Of a stretch of DNA of 64,000 nucleotides, positions 8,437-16,885 are shown piece after piece. This DNA comes from UBA11704 sp964491805 (lineage in GTDB: Bacteria > Patescibacteriota > Minisyncoccia > Phycocordibacterales > UBA5272). The notes under the pieces are model-generated. The model was not told where the DNA came from. It saw only the letters and a list, made by a program, of their open reading frames with translations, and did no database searches. The number at the start of each line of letters is the position of its first letter. Position 1 is the first letter of the stretch. The position numbers and the translations under genes were made by a program. The stretch lies in NCBI GenBank assembly GCA_964491805.1, contig CAZBGU010000001.1, positions 1-64,000 of the forward strand, given 5' to 3'.

Positions 8437-10275
8437 ATGTCAGAGCAACAGAAAGTAACGTATATCGGCAAGGTAGATTTTCGAAACAAAGAGCTTACCT
8501 TTGGGATAAAGGAAAAGGACAGGACCAAGCATACCTATGTGATTGGTAAATCTGGTATGGGTAAATCAACACTACTTGAGAACTTGGCAATTCAAGACAT
8601 CAATAATGGTGAAGGCCTATGTGTTATCGATCCGCACGGGTCATTTGCAGAAAAATTACTTGACCATATCCCGGAATCACGAGTTAAAGATGTTGTATAT
8701 TTTTCACCAGCAGATAATGACTATCCCGTCGGTCTTAATGTTCTTGAAAAAGTTCCAGCAGATAAGAGGTATCTCGTTGCTAACGGTCTCATGTCCGCTT
8801 TCAAAAAGATTTTCGTCGATGGTGATGGAAAGGCAACATTTAGTGCACGTATGGAGTACGTGCTCAACTATATTATTCTTGCACTACTTGAAAATGAAAA
8901 CCAGACGCTTCTAGGCATTAACAGAATGCTTTTTGATAAAGAGTATAGAAAAATGATTGTGTCTAATGTCACAGACCCGACTGTAAAAGATTTTTGGATG
9001 AATGAGTACGCTAATTATACCGAGAAGACAACCCAGGAACTTGCACCTGGAATTCAGAATAAAATCGGTCAATTCGTTTCTAATCCATTAATTCGAAATA
9101 TCATTGGCCAGCAAAAAACATCATTCAATGTTCGAGAGTTGATGGACAACAAAAAGATTCTCATTATTAACTTGTCTAAAGGAAAGGTTGGGGAGGGTAA
9201 CGCGAATCTTCTTGGGTCACTCCTTATTACAAAAATTTATCTAGCTGCAATGTCTCGTGCAGACATTGATCCCTACGAAGCTGAAAAATTACCACCCTTT
9301 TATTTTTATGTTGATGAGTTTCAGAACTTCGCCAATGAGTCATTCGCAAGTATTTTATCTGAGGCACGTAAATATAAATTAGCCCTTACTGTTGCTCATC
9401 AGTATGTTGAGCAGATGACAGATGAGGTGAAGTCGGCAGTTTTTGGTAACGTTGGGACAATGATTGTGTTTCGTGTCGGAGCAACTGATGCGGAGGTGTT
9501 TGAAAAAGAGTTTGCCCCATACTTTATTCTCGATGACTTTGTTAATCTTTCTGCACATCAGGTGTATCTTCGTCTTATGATAGATTCCCAAGGCTCTAAG
9601 CCTTTTTCTGCTCGTACACTTAGTCCGATAGAAAGGCCTGTTCATTCATTTGTACAATCAGTTATTGCGCATACCCGAGCATCATATGCCAAACCTCGCT
9701 TTGTGGTAGAGGAAGAAATCGCTGCATTTTACGTGCCGATTCCAAAGGAGACCAAAAAAGAAAGTAATAACTCTTCTTCTCAACAGCAAAAGCCTCAACA
9801 GAAAGATGCTTCACAGGTTCGCCAGAGTGATGAGAAACAGCAGGAGAAAGAAGAAAAACGACAAAGAGATGAACGTCAGCTTCGTGTTCGTAAAATCACA
9901 GATCAGACCCCACTTCCTCCAAAACGATCAGAGCAACGTCGTGACGATCTTTCAAAAAAGGAGACAACAAAGCAAGATATTTACCTTGAAAATAGAAGCA
10001 TAGAAGAAGAATTCCATAAGCCGCCACAAAGTCAGAAAAAAGATCTTTTTGGAGAGAAGAAACAAAAGCAAGCAAGCCCACTCGAGAATATATCTGTTCC
10101 AAAGTTTGATGATAAACCAGCTGTATCACTCAAGGATGCGTTAGCAAAGGCAATGAGTGATCATAAAAATGAACGAGAGGATTCTGTTGCTGTTCAAGAA
10201 AAGATAGAAGTACATGAGAATCAAAAGAGAAAAGAAGTTTCCGAAGATGTTCTCCGGAAACTCTTAGAAGACTAA
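8437..10275 (+). CDS. VirD4/TraG-like type IV secretion coupling ATPase (612 aa)
   Basis: Walker A GKSGMGKS lies at residues 37-44, LCVIDPHGSFAEKLL follows, and the Walker B segment is FYFYVDEFQNFANES, with sensor-like VAHQY after it: the pattern of FtsK/HerA-type DNA-pumping ATPases such as VirD4. No N-terminal membrane helices are present, unlike classical VirD4. The last ~170 residues are a Lys/Glu/Gln-rich low-complexity, probably coiled tail. TATACT at 8422-8427 ends 9 nt before the ATG (leaderless). No other conjugation genes lie nearby, so it may serve DNA uptake or another export process. Confidence 0.82.
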   Translation: MSEQQKVTYIGKVDFRNKELTFGIKEKDRTKHTYVIGKSGMGKSTLLENLAIQDINNGEGLCVIDPHGSFAEKLLDHIPESRVKDVVYFSPADNDYPVGLNVLEKVPADKRYLVANGLMSAFKKIFVDGDGKATFSARMEYVLNYIILALLENENQTLLGINRMLFDKEYRKMIVSNVTDPTVKDFWMNEYANYTEKTTQELAPGIQNKIGQFVSNPLIRNIIGQQKTSFNVRELMDNKKILIINLSKGKVGEGNANLLGSLLITKIYLAAMSRADIDPYEAEKLPPFYFYVDEFQNFANESFASILSEARKYKLALTVAHQYVEQMTDEVKSAVFGNVGTMIVFRVGATDAEVFEKEFAPYFILDDFVNLSAHQVYLRLMIDSQGSKPFSARTLSPIERPVHSFVQSVIAHTRASYAKPRFVVEEEIAAFYVPIPKETKKESNNSSSQQQKPQQKDASQVRQSDEKQQEKEEKRQRDERQLRVRKITDQTPLPPKRSEQRRDDLSKKETTKQDIYLENRSIEEEFHKPPQSQKKDLFGEKKQKQASPLENISVPKFDDKPAVSLKDALAKAMSDHKNEREDSVAVQEKIEVHENQKRKEVSEDVLRKLLED

Positions 10276-10292
10276 TATTACTTTCTTTGTGT

Positions 10293-11618
10293 ATGAAATT
10301 TACCGTTATCGTAGGGATTATGATTATTCAGATAGTATCTGCGCATGCATTAGTCATCAGTGAGGTAATGTCGAATCCCGTTGGCGATGATAGTGGAAGA
10401 GAATGGATTGAGGTATACAACAATAGTGACGTCGATGTTGATCTTTCACAGGTATCAATCTCAATTAAAGGAGGTAACTTTGCTGCTGTAAACCCCGTTT
10501 CTGGCGGCAATACTCTTACGGCTCATGGGTACGCCATTATAGGTTCGACGGTTTCTGGCACCACAAGGTTTATGTCAGACTACCCGACATTTTCAAAACC
10601 CCTTGCTAAGAGTGCGATTAGTTTGGTCAACACTGGAGTGACTTCGGTTGAGTTAAAACTCGGTGGAGTAACTGCTGATACAATTGCATCATACACAGCA
10701 GCGAAAGAAGGGACGACGTACTCGCTCCTTAACGGTTCATTTTCTGTTGGATTACCTACACCTGGAGAAGAAAATCAGATTGTTCCAGTCGAACAACCAG
10801 AAGCGACAACAACCCCGACAAGCTCACAAACAGGAATAGCGAAGATGTCGTCACCGTCCGCGGATATTGTATTTTATCTTCCATCCGAAAAGACGGTTGT
10901 AGCAGGGGCTCCCTCAGTATTTTCTGTATCAAGTCTTACTCATGCAGGGAAAGCAATTGATGGCATGAATTATGTTTGGTCATTTGGTGATGGTGGTGAA
11001 CGTACGGGAAGTTCTACCATATACCGATATTTTTATCCAGGCAGATATATTGCTCAAGTTGAAGGAGCGAATGGTTTTATTGCAGGTATGGGAAGGATGA
11101 ATGTTCGGGTAGTATCTCCTGATCTTCAGATGTCATCAATTAAAATTGGGAAATATGGTTCATATATTGATATTGGTAATCAAAACATATACGATATCGA
11201 TATATCTGGATGGAAGCTTGTTATTGATAATGTGCCGTACTCTTTCCCAAAGAATACAATCATCCAGAGCGGAGGGGAGACACATGTTTCAGGACAGGCT
11301 ATGGGTTTTGCGAGTACAACAGTATCCTCAACGACGATTATAAAGTTACTCTTTCCGAGCATGGATGAAGTCATGCGTGTATATCAGGTTTCGAATAAGG
11401 ATGGTGAACTGATACAAAAACCGACCAGCACAATAAGATTGATGCCTGCTATAGTTTCATCAGATATAGGAACTATAACTAAGAATAAAACCCCATACAA
11501 AGTGACAGCTCTAAAGGCTGTGGAAAAAGTTGTCACAACTTCATCAAGTAATATTGCATCTGTTAAGTCAAAAGATACGAGAATAGCTTCTTGGTTTAAG
11601 GGGTTGTTAGTAAAATAG
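10293..11618 (+). CDS. secreted lamin-tail / PKD domain surface protein (441 aa)
   Basis: A signal peptide (residues 1-17, ending ...SAHA) leads into a lamin tail domain: LVISEVMSNPVGDDSGREW with IEVYN, LTAHGYAIIG, and TYSLLNG. After a Thr/Pro linker comes a PKD-like domain with the hallmark YVWSFGDGGERTG and YRYFYPGRYIAQV, then a second lamin-tail-like fold (YIDIGNQNIYDIDISGWKL). Such proteins are usually attached to or exported across the envelope and bind polymers or other proteins. The start ATG at 10293 is 17 nt after the stop of the VirD4-like gene, so they may be cotranscribed. Confidence 0.85.
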   Translation: MKFTVIVGIMIIQIVSAHALVISEVMSNPVGDDSGREWIEVYNNSDVDVDLSQVSISIKGGNFAAVNPVSGGNTLTAHGYAIIGSTVSGTTRFMSDYPTFSKPLAKSAISLVNTGVTSVELKLGGVTADTIASYTAAKEGTTYSLLNGSFSVGLPTPGEENQIVPVEQPEATTTPTSSQTGIAKMSSPSADIVFYLPSEKTVVAGAPSVFSVSSLTHAGKAIDGMNYVWSFGDGGERTGSSTIYRYFYPGRYIAQVEGANGFIAGMGRMNVRVVSPDLQMSSIKIGKYGSYIDIGNQNIYDIDISGWKLVIDNVPYSFPKNTIIQSGGETHVSGQAMGFASTTVSSTTIIKLLFPSMDEVMRVYQVSNKDGELIQKPTSTIRLMPAIVSSDIGTITKNKTPYKVTALKAVEKVVTTSSSNIASVKSKDTRIASWFKGLLVK

Positions 11619-11639
11619 GTCTCTGGTACGATGTACACT

Positions 11640-11999
11640 ATGTCGATGCGCGATCTATTTGAAAATGTAAAGGGGGTTGGTATTGATATTGTCGATGTTA
11701 GTAGATTTTCTTCTCTTGGAGAAGACGAAAAGAAATCTTTTTTAAAAAAAGTGTTTTTTGAGTCAGAAATTGCATATTGTTCTTCCTATAAAAATGAAGA
11801 CGTCCATTTTGCGGGTATGTTTGCACTTAAGGAGGCAGCAAGTAAGGCCCTAGGTATTGATCAGTTTCCGTTTGCAGAAATTGAAGTCAGACATGATACA
11901 TCTGGCGCCCCTGTGGCGTGGTATAAGGGAAGTAAACTGAATCTAAAAGCATCGATTAGTCATACAAATACAATCGCAATTGCAATTGCTGTTGTATAG
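11640..11999 (+). CDS. acpS: holo-[acyl-carrier-protein] synthase AcpS
   Basis: AcpS moves 4'-phosphopantetheine from CoA to the conserved Ser of acyl carrier proteins. The metal-binding motif GVGIDIVDVSRF is at the N-terminus and FALKEAASKALGID holds the second catalytic part; it ends with the family-typical SISHTNTIAIAIAV. 119 aa is normal length. Starts at 11631 or 11640 are both possible. The gene heads an operon that includes its likely substrate, the acyl carrier protein at 14020. Carrying acpS without fatty-acid synthase genes in view suggests that it is dedicated to this pathway. Confidence 0.88.
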   Translation: MSMRDLFENVKGVGIDIVDVSRFSSLGEDEKKSFLKKVFFESEIAYCSSYKNEDVHFAGMFALKEAASKALGIDQFPFAEIEVRHDTSGAPVAWYKGSKLNLKASISHTNTIAIAIAVV

Positions 12000-12025
12000 T
12001 TTTCGTGGTATTCTTTCCGTGTACT

Positions 12026-13066
12026 ATGAAAAAATGTATTGTCCTTGATCTTGACAACACTCTTTGGGGTGGCGTAGTTGGAGAAGATGGAATTGACGGT
12101 ATTTCTCTATCGTTGCAATCACCTGGAAACAGCTTCATTGCTTTCCAACAGGCACTCCTTGATTGTTACAACAGAGGAATAATTCTTGCGATCAATAGCA
12201 GGAACAACCCTGAAGATGCTTGGGAAGTAATCAGAAATCACCCAAACCAGATTCTTAAGGAACATCATTTTGCTGCTGCGAGAATAAATTGGAATGATAA
12301 GGCAACTAATATTCGAGAACTTGCTAAGGAGTTGAACATTGGTCTTGACTCGATGGTTTTTTTTGATGACGATGCAACGAATAGAGAGCTTGTGAAAGCC
12401 CTTATTCCAGAAGTTACTGTTCCAGATCTACCTGAATCTCCAAAAGAGTATACAAAGTTTTTCAACTCTCTCCCATATTTTACTTCTGAAGTTATTACTG
12501 ATGAAGATAAGATGAGAGGAAATTTGTATACAACGGAACGATTGCGAAAAGAAGAGGAAAAGCTACACGATTCAAAAGATTCTTTTCTGAGTAGTCTTTC
12601 TCTTGAGTTATTTATTTATAAGAATGATTCAACGTGTATTCCTCGTCTTTCACAGTTAACAGAAAAAACAAATCAATTTAACGTTCTTAAGAGACCGTTA
12701 ACCGAACAAGAGGTTGCTTCATATATTATGGATAGTGCGTATGATGTATACCATGGGAAACTTTCTGATTGTTTTGGTGACTATGGGGTTATTATTTTTG
12801 CGATAGTTAAAAAAGAAAAGAATACATGGAATATAGACTCCCTTCTTATGAGTTGTCGAGTATTTGGAAGAGGTGTTGAACAAGCTTTTTTGTATTTTAT
12901 TCTTGCGGAAGCAAGAAAAGTTGGTGTTAGTAAAGTTTCTATCTCGTTCTCTCCTTCAGAAAAAAATAGACCAGCGCAAGAATTTATTGATACTTTTTTT
13001 GACTCTTCTAGAAATGCCAAACATTCAGTACAGCAGCCAGGGTGGATTCGTGTCGTGCAACTATAA
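12026..13066 (+). CDS. FkbH-like HAD-superfamily (IIIC) acyl-loading protein (346 aa)
   Basis: The N-terminal HAD domain begins KKCIVLDLDNTLWGG with the DxDxT nucleophile motif, then AINSRNNPEDA and DSMVFFDDDATNRE (motif IV). The C-terminal half has the GNAT-like FkbH extension (LTEKTNQFN, SCRVFGRGVEQAFL). Known FkbH-type enzymes take 1,3-bisphosphoglycerate, dephosphorylate it and load the glyceryl unit on an acyl carrier protein. An acyl carrier protein lies two genes downstream, which fits. Overlap with the next gene is avoided by taking its later start. The exact acyl group here is unproven. Confidence 0.88.
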   Translation: MKKCIVLDLDNTLWGGVVGEDGIDGISLSLQSPGNSFIAFQQALLDCYNRGIILAINSRNNPEDAWEVIRNHPNQILKEHHFAAARINWNDKATNIRELAKELNIGLDSMVFFDDDATNRELVKALIPEVTVPDLPESPKEYTKFFNSLPYFTSEVITDEDKMRGNLYTTERLRKEEEKLHDSKDSFLSSLSLELFIYKNDSTCIPRLSQLTEKTNQFNVLKRPLTEQEVASYIMDSAYDVYHGKLSDCFGDYGVIIFAIVKKEKNTWNIDSLLMSCRVFGRGVEQAFLYFILAEARKVGVSKVSISFSPSEKNRPAQEFIDTFFDSSRNAKHSVQQPGWIRVVQL

Positions 13067-13073
13067 AACTGCC

Positions 13074-14009
13074 ATGCTCTCCTCTTTTAAAGTCAGTCAT
13101 CCGGTGTTTTTCAGGACATGTTCCGTCTTGGAAAAAACTATTTTTTATAAAAATATAGAGTCCCTCATTAAGACGGTACCGATCAATACAGATCTTGCCG
13201 AATCATTATGTTGTGATGCTCTTAAGATGTGTGACAACAATTGGGACTTATATGAGAATAAACTCGAGTCTCTTCTGTCAATGAATATCGAGTTTCTTAA
13301 GTTGCAAGCCCTCCTTGAAAAAGATAAGAGATATCTCTATTCTTCTTTTGCTGAGGTAGAGAAACATGTTTTTAAAAAAAAGCAAGAAGGAAATGAGTCA
13401 GGTGTCGATTATCTATGGGGGCTTTATTTTACTCAAATTTTTTGGGTTACGCATCATAATGTTTTTAATTTTTTTTTGGATTCATTTGTGGCCACCTCAG
13501 AAAAACAAGGTCTTTGTCTTGATGTCCCATCGGGATCAGGTATGTTTCTTGCTCAGTTTCTCCAAGCTAATTCCTTGTGGACAGGGGCGGCGGTTGATTT
13601 AAGCGATTCATCTATATCTCTTACAAAAAAACTTTTTTCTGCAAAAGACCTTCTCCACAGGGTTTCCATTGAGAAAAAGGATTTTTTTGATTATGGTGAT
13701 GGTGCCAAATTCGACAGGATTATCTGTACTGAGTTTTTAGAACATGTTGAAAATCCTCTTTCTGTGTTAAAAAAGTTACATGAACTTTTAGCTCCAGCAG
13801 GAGAGCTTTTTTTGACAACAGTAGTGTGGGCAGCGTTCACTGATCATATTTTTCTTTATAGAAATGCAGAAGAAATAAGGAGACACATACACGCTAGTGG
13901 TTTTAGAATAAAAAAAGAATTAGTCCAGGTTATATTTGAAAAAGATAAAGGTAAAGAAACAGAGAGTGACATAGCGCTCAATTATGCGGTATTATTAACT
14001 AAATTATAA
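13074..14009 (+). CDS. class I SAM-dependent methyltransferase (311 aa)
   Basis: The C-terminal two thirds is a Rossmann methyltransferase: motif I LCLDVPSGSGMFLAQF, then AAVDLSDSSI, FDRIICTEFLEHVENP and a post-II LLAPAGELFLTT strand. The N-terminal ~110 residues are helical and not recognised. ATG 13074 is chosen because TATAAA at 13062-13067 precedes it by 6 nt and because earlier in-frame starts lie deep inside the FkbH-like gene. It could methylate an ACP-bound hydroxyacyl intermediate or a sugar; the operon setting (FkbH before, acyl carrier protein after) favours the former. Confidence 0.82.
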   Translation: MLSSFKVSHPVFFRTCSVLEKTIFYKNIESLIKTVPINTDLAESLCCDALKMCDNNWDLYENKLESLLSMNIEFLKLQALLEKDKRYLYSSFAEVEKHVFKKKQEGNESGVDYLWGLYFTQIFWVTHHNVFNFFLDSFVATSEKQGLCLDVPSGSGMFLAQFLQANSLWTGAAVDLSDSSISLTKKLFSAKDLLHRVSIEKKDFFDYGDGAKFDRIICTEFLEHVENPLSVLKKLHELLAPAGELFLTTVVWAAFTDHIFLYRNAEEIRRHIHASGFRIKKELVQVIFEKDKGKETESDIALNYAVLLTKL

Positions 14010-14019
14010 AAATACAAAT

Positions 14020-14244
14020 ATGAAAACATTTAATCAAATTGCAGAAGATATTCTTAAGATAGAGAAGGGAAAAGTGGAAGATAGTCTAACCCCAAAAGAT
14101 GTTCCAGAATGGGACTCCATGAATTATCTTCTTTTTATTGCTGAATTAGAAAAAGAATACAATTTTTCATTTTCAATGGATGAGGTCCTTAATGCAAAAT
14201 CACTTGGCGATATTCATAACATAGTTGAAGCTAGGAAGAAATAA
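14020..14244 (+). CDS. acyl carrier protein (74 aa)
   Basis: A short acidic helical protein with the phosphopantetheine site PEWDSMNYL; the Ser of DSM would carry the 4'-phosphopantetheine arm added by AcpS. Helix I (NQIAEDILKI), helix II after the DSM, and the closing helix SLGDIHNIVEA match the ACP fold. It lies 10 nt after the methyltransferase and is followed by a MaoC dehydratase after one nucleotide. It probably carries the acyl group handled by this operon rather than serving general fatty-acid synthesis. Confidence 0.88.
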   Translation: MKTFNQIAEDILKIEKGKVEDSLTPKDVPEWDSMNYLLFIAELEKEYNFSFSMDEVLNAKSLGDIHNIVEARKK

Positions 14245-14245
14245 A

Positions 14246-14662
14246 ATGGAACTAAAAGACTTCTTATGGGAAGAAATAAAGATAGGTGACACTGCTTCTT
14301 TTTCCAAACAGTGGAAACAGACGGACGTTGAAGTTTTTGCTGAACTTAGCGGTGATCACAATCCCCTACATCTTGATAGGATGTATGCTGCAACAACAAA
14401 GTTTGGTGCTCCTATTGTTCACGGTATGCTTATCGCTGCGCTTGGTTCGCAACTAGTTGGTATGTACCTACCGGGGAAACGATGTCTTTTATTGAAAAAT
14501 GAAATTACTTTTAAGAAACCAGTTTACATAGATGATGTAATTACTGTTAGTGGTATTGTTGAAACAAAAAGCGATTCAACGAAAGTACTTTCAATTGGTC
14601 TTTCTTTTCATAATAAGACTGACCTTGTTGCAGAAGGTAAGATGCTTACCACTGTCTTGTAG
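14246..14662 (+). CDS. MaoC-like hot-dog dehydratase (138 aa)
   Basis: MaoC-domain proteins hydrate or dehydrate 3-hydroxyacyl/2-enoyl thioesters. The catalytic signature is clear: FAELSGDHNPLHLD with the Asp/His pair, followed by GAPIVHGMLIA. The start at 14246 is one base after the acyl carrier protein stop, and the SDR gene starts 4 nt after its own stop. Together with the SDR it could interconvert 3-keto, 3-hydroxy and enoyl forms of an acyl group on the carrier protein. Confidence 0.88.
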   Translation: MELKDFLWEEIKIGDTASFSKQWKQTDVEVFAELSGDHNPLHLDRMYAATTKFGAPIVHGMLIAALGSQLVGMYLPGKRCLLLKNEITFKKPVYIDDVITVSGIVETKSDSTKVLSIGLSFHNKTDLVAEGKMLTTVL

Positions 14663-14666
14663 TTGT

Positions 14667-15419
14667 ATGATAGAAAATGAAAAAAAAGTTATTATAGTTG
14701 CTGGAGCCATGGGGTATATTGGTAAAGCTGTCGTTCGGGAACTAGATAAACAAAATAGTATTGTTGCGCTTATCTATTGTAAATCACCTGTACACGAAGT
14801 GAAAGAGTTCATGGGTGAGCTGCAAAATGCTAACCACAGAGCATATCAGTGTGATATTTCTTGCGAAGAAGATGTCCGTGTAGTTTTCTCAACTATTGAG
14901 AATGAGTTAGGGCCATTAAGTTGTATCATTGACGCATCAGGGCATCCTCCTGTTCGAAAGAAAATCATCGATGTATCTTTTGATGAAGTTAAAAATTATA
15001 TAGAGACATCTTTCCATTCGAGCTACGTTTTTTTAACTGAGTCCGCAAAATTTTTAAAAGAAAAAAAATCAGGAACTATTATTGGTGTTACAACGGTAGG
15101 GGTACTAAAAACAGAAGCAGTAAAGTCAATGGGGGCATATATTCTAGCTAAGTACGCAATGCAAGGATTATTAGCACTTCTCCATGAAGAGCTTAGTATG
15201 TATGGGGTACGAGTATTCTCTGTAGCCCCTGGATTTCTTTATGGAGGAATGAACAGTTCGCTCCCAAAGGCATTTTTTGATATTTTTTTATCTAAAACTG
15301 AAACAAAAAAAATGACAGCAGTAGAAGATGTTGCAACTACAATTTGTAATTTATGCAAAGAGAAAGAAACTAGAGGTGCTTTTACGGTTCCAGTGGCTCA
15401 TGAATATAAATCCTTGTAA
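14667..15419 (+). CDS. short-chain dehydrogenase/reductase, FabG-like (250 aa)
   Basis: Residues 8-20 form a Rossmann nucleotide site (VIIVAGAMGYIGKAV), with DASGHPP in place of NNAG. The active-site pair is Y-x-x-x-K in AYILAKYAMQG, and the PG of SVAPGFLYGG follows. Most likely an NAD(P)H-dependent 3-ketoacyl-ACP reductase, given the acyl carrier protein and MaoC partners. The start at 14667 is chosen since upstream in-frame starts fall inside the MaoC gene. Confidence 0.87.
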   Translation: MIENEKKVIIVAGAMGYIGKAVVRELDKQNSIVALIYCKSPVHEVKEFMGELQNANHRAYQCDISCEEDVRVVFSTIENELGPLSCIIDASGHPPVRKKIIDVSFDEVKNYIETSFHSSYVFLTESAKFLKEKKSGTIIGVTTVGVLKTEAVKSMGAYILAKYAMQGLLALLHEELSMYGVRVFSVAPGFLYGGMNSSLPKAFFDIFLSKTETKKMTAVEDVATTICNLCKEKETRGAFTVPVAHEYKSL

Positions 15420-15424
15420 ATAGT

Positions 15425-16882
15425 ATGCTTTTCAATTCTTTGTCCTTTCTATTGTTCTTCCCAGTCGTATTTTTTTTGTACTTTCTTGTACCTTCCAAAT
15501 TCAAAAGATGGTTATTAATTGTGGCAAGTTGTTACTTTTATATGTCTTTTGTTCCTGAATATATCTTAATTTTATTTTTTTTAATTACTTTAGATTTTTT
15601 TCTTGCCCAGTATTTATATAAACAAGATGGATGGAGGAGACGCATGCTGCTAACGGTAAGTGTTGTTGCCAACATCGGAATGCTTTTCATTTTCAAGTAT
15701 TTCAATTTTTTTAATGAAAATATAGCTACCCTTGCTCAATATCTACATTATTCGTATACACCACTACTCCTCCATCTTGTTCTTCCTCTTGGACTCTCCT
15801 TTCATATTTTTCAAGGACTTGGCTACGTTATTGAAGTCTATAAAAGAAAGCAGGAACCTGAGAAGTCTTTTTCTGTATATACATTATATGTTTTATTTTT
15901 TCCACAAATGGTTGCCGGCCCGATCGAAAGACCTCAGCACTTTCTACCTCAGCTTCACAAGACGATTAATTTTGATGTTAACCTAGCACGAAAAGGCCTT
16001 GAACGAATGTTGTGGGGGTTTTTCAAAAAAATGGCAATTGCAGACCAGATCGCTCAAGTTATTAATCCTCTGTATCTAGATTTACCAAAGGAAAACTTCT
16101 CACTCTTGCTTATTGCAATTTTATTTACATACCAAATTTACTGTGACTTTTCTGGATATTCTGATATTGCCATTGGAGCTGCAATGATGCTTGGGTTTAA
16201 TCTTACAGAGAACTTTAATAGACCTTTTGCAGCAAGAACAGTTGCTGACTTTTGGAGAAGATGGCACATCTCACTCTCTTCATGGGTAAGAGACTATCTA
16301 TATTTTCCACTTGTACTTGGCTCGGGCAGGGTGTCGAAATTTAAAATGTATTATGCTCTACTTTTCACATTTCTTGCTATTGGTTTATGGCATGGGGCAA
16401 ACTGGACATTTATTGTCTTCGGACTTCTCCATGGTGTCTATATAGTTGTAGAATCTTATACCGAAGGATTTCGAAAAGTAATATCTAATTTATTTTTAGC
16501 GAGATATTTCCCGGGTGTGTACCAAGCAGTTCAAACTGTCATTGTTTTTTCTTTTGTTGCTTTTACGTGTATTTTTTTTAGATCGGAGTCAGTTGGAGAC
16601 GCGCTGTTTTTTATCAGCAAGATGACTACTTTTGAGCATGATTCTACTTTTTTTACTTTGCACGATTTTACTAAACATACCGGCAATACTGTGTTTTATT
16701 CAATACTTCTCAACATTATAATTGTTGAGATAGCTCAATATGTAATGGAAAAGAAAAAAAGTTTTTACATCTTTGACTCTTTAACTAAAGGTTTAAGGTT
16801 TTCTTGGTATTACTATATTATCGCTACGATTATCTTGTTCGGCTATTTTGGTAATCAGTCATTTATTTATTTTCAGTTCTAA
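15425..16882 (+). CDS. MBOAT-family O-acyltransferase, AlgI/DltB-like (485 aa)
   Basis: A polytopic membrane enzyme with about ten hydrophobic segments. MBOAT signatures are seen: MVAGPIERPQHFLPQL, IYCDFSGYSDIAIG, NRPFAARTVADFWRRWHISLSSW and the catalytic His in LWHGANWTFIVFGLLHG. AlgI and DltB relatives pass an acyl group across the membrane on to an exopolymer. Next to it is an SGNH-like exported partner, the typical pair. Upstream is a carrier-protein-based acyl pathway in the same direction with 5-nt spacing, so the acyl donor may be the product of that pathway, as DltB takes D-alanyl-DltC. Confidence 0.92.
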   Translation: MLFNSLSFLLFFPVVFFLYFLVPSKFKRWLLIVASCYFYMSFVPEYILILFFLITLDFFLAQYLYKQDGWRRRMLLTVSVVANIGMLFIFKYFNFFNENIATLAQYLHYSYTPLLLHLVLPLGLSFHIFQGLGYVIEVYKRKQEPEKSFSVYTLYVLFFPQMVAGPIERPQHFLPQLHKTINFDVNLARKGLERMLWGFFKKMAIADQIAQVINPLYLDLPKENFSLLLIAILFTYQIYCDFSGYSDIAIGAAMMLGFNLTENFNRPFAARTVADFWRRWHISLSSWVRDYLYFPLVLGSGRVSKFKMYYALLFTFLAIGLWHGANWTFIVFGLLHGVYIVVESYTEGFRKVISNLFLARYFPGVYQAVQTVIVFSFVAFTCIFFRSESVGDALFFISKMTTFEHDSTFFTLHDFTKHTGNTVFYSILLNIIIVEIAQYVMEKKKSFYIFDSLTKGLRFSWYYYIIATIILFGYFGNQSFIYFQF

Positions 16883-16885
16883 ACC

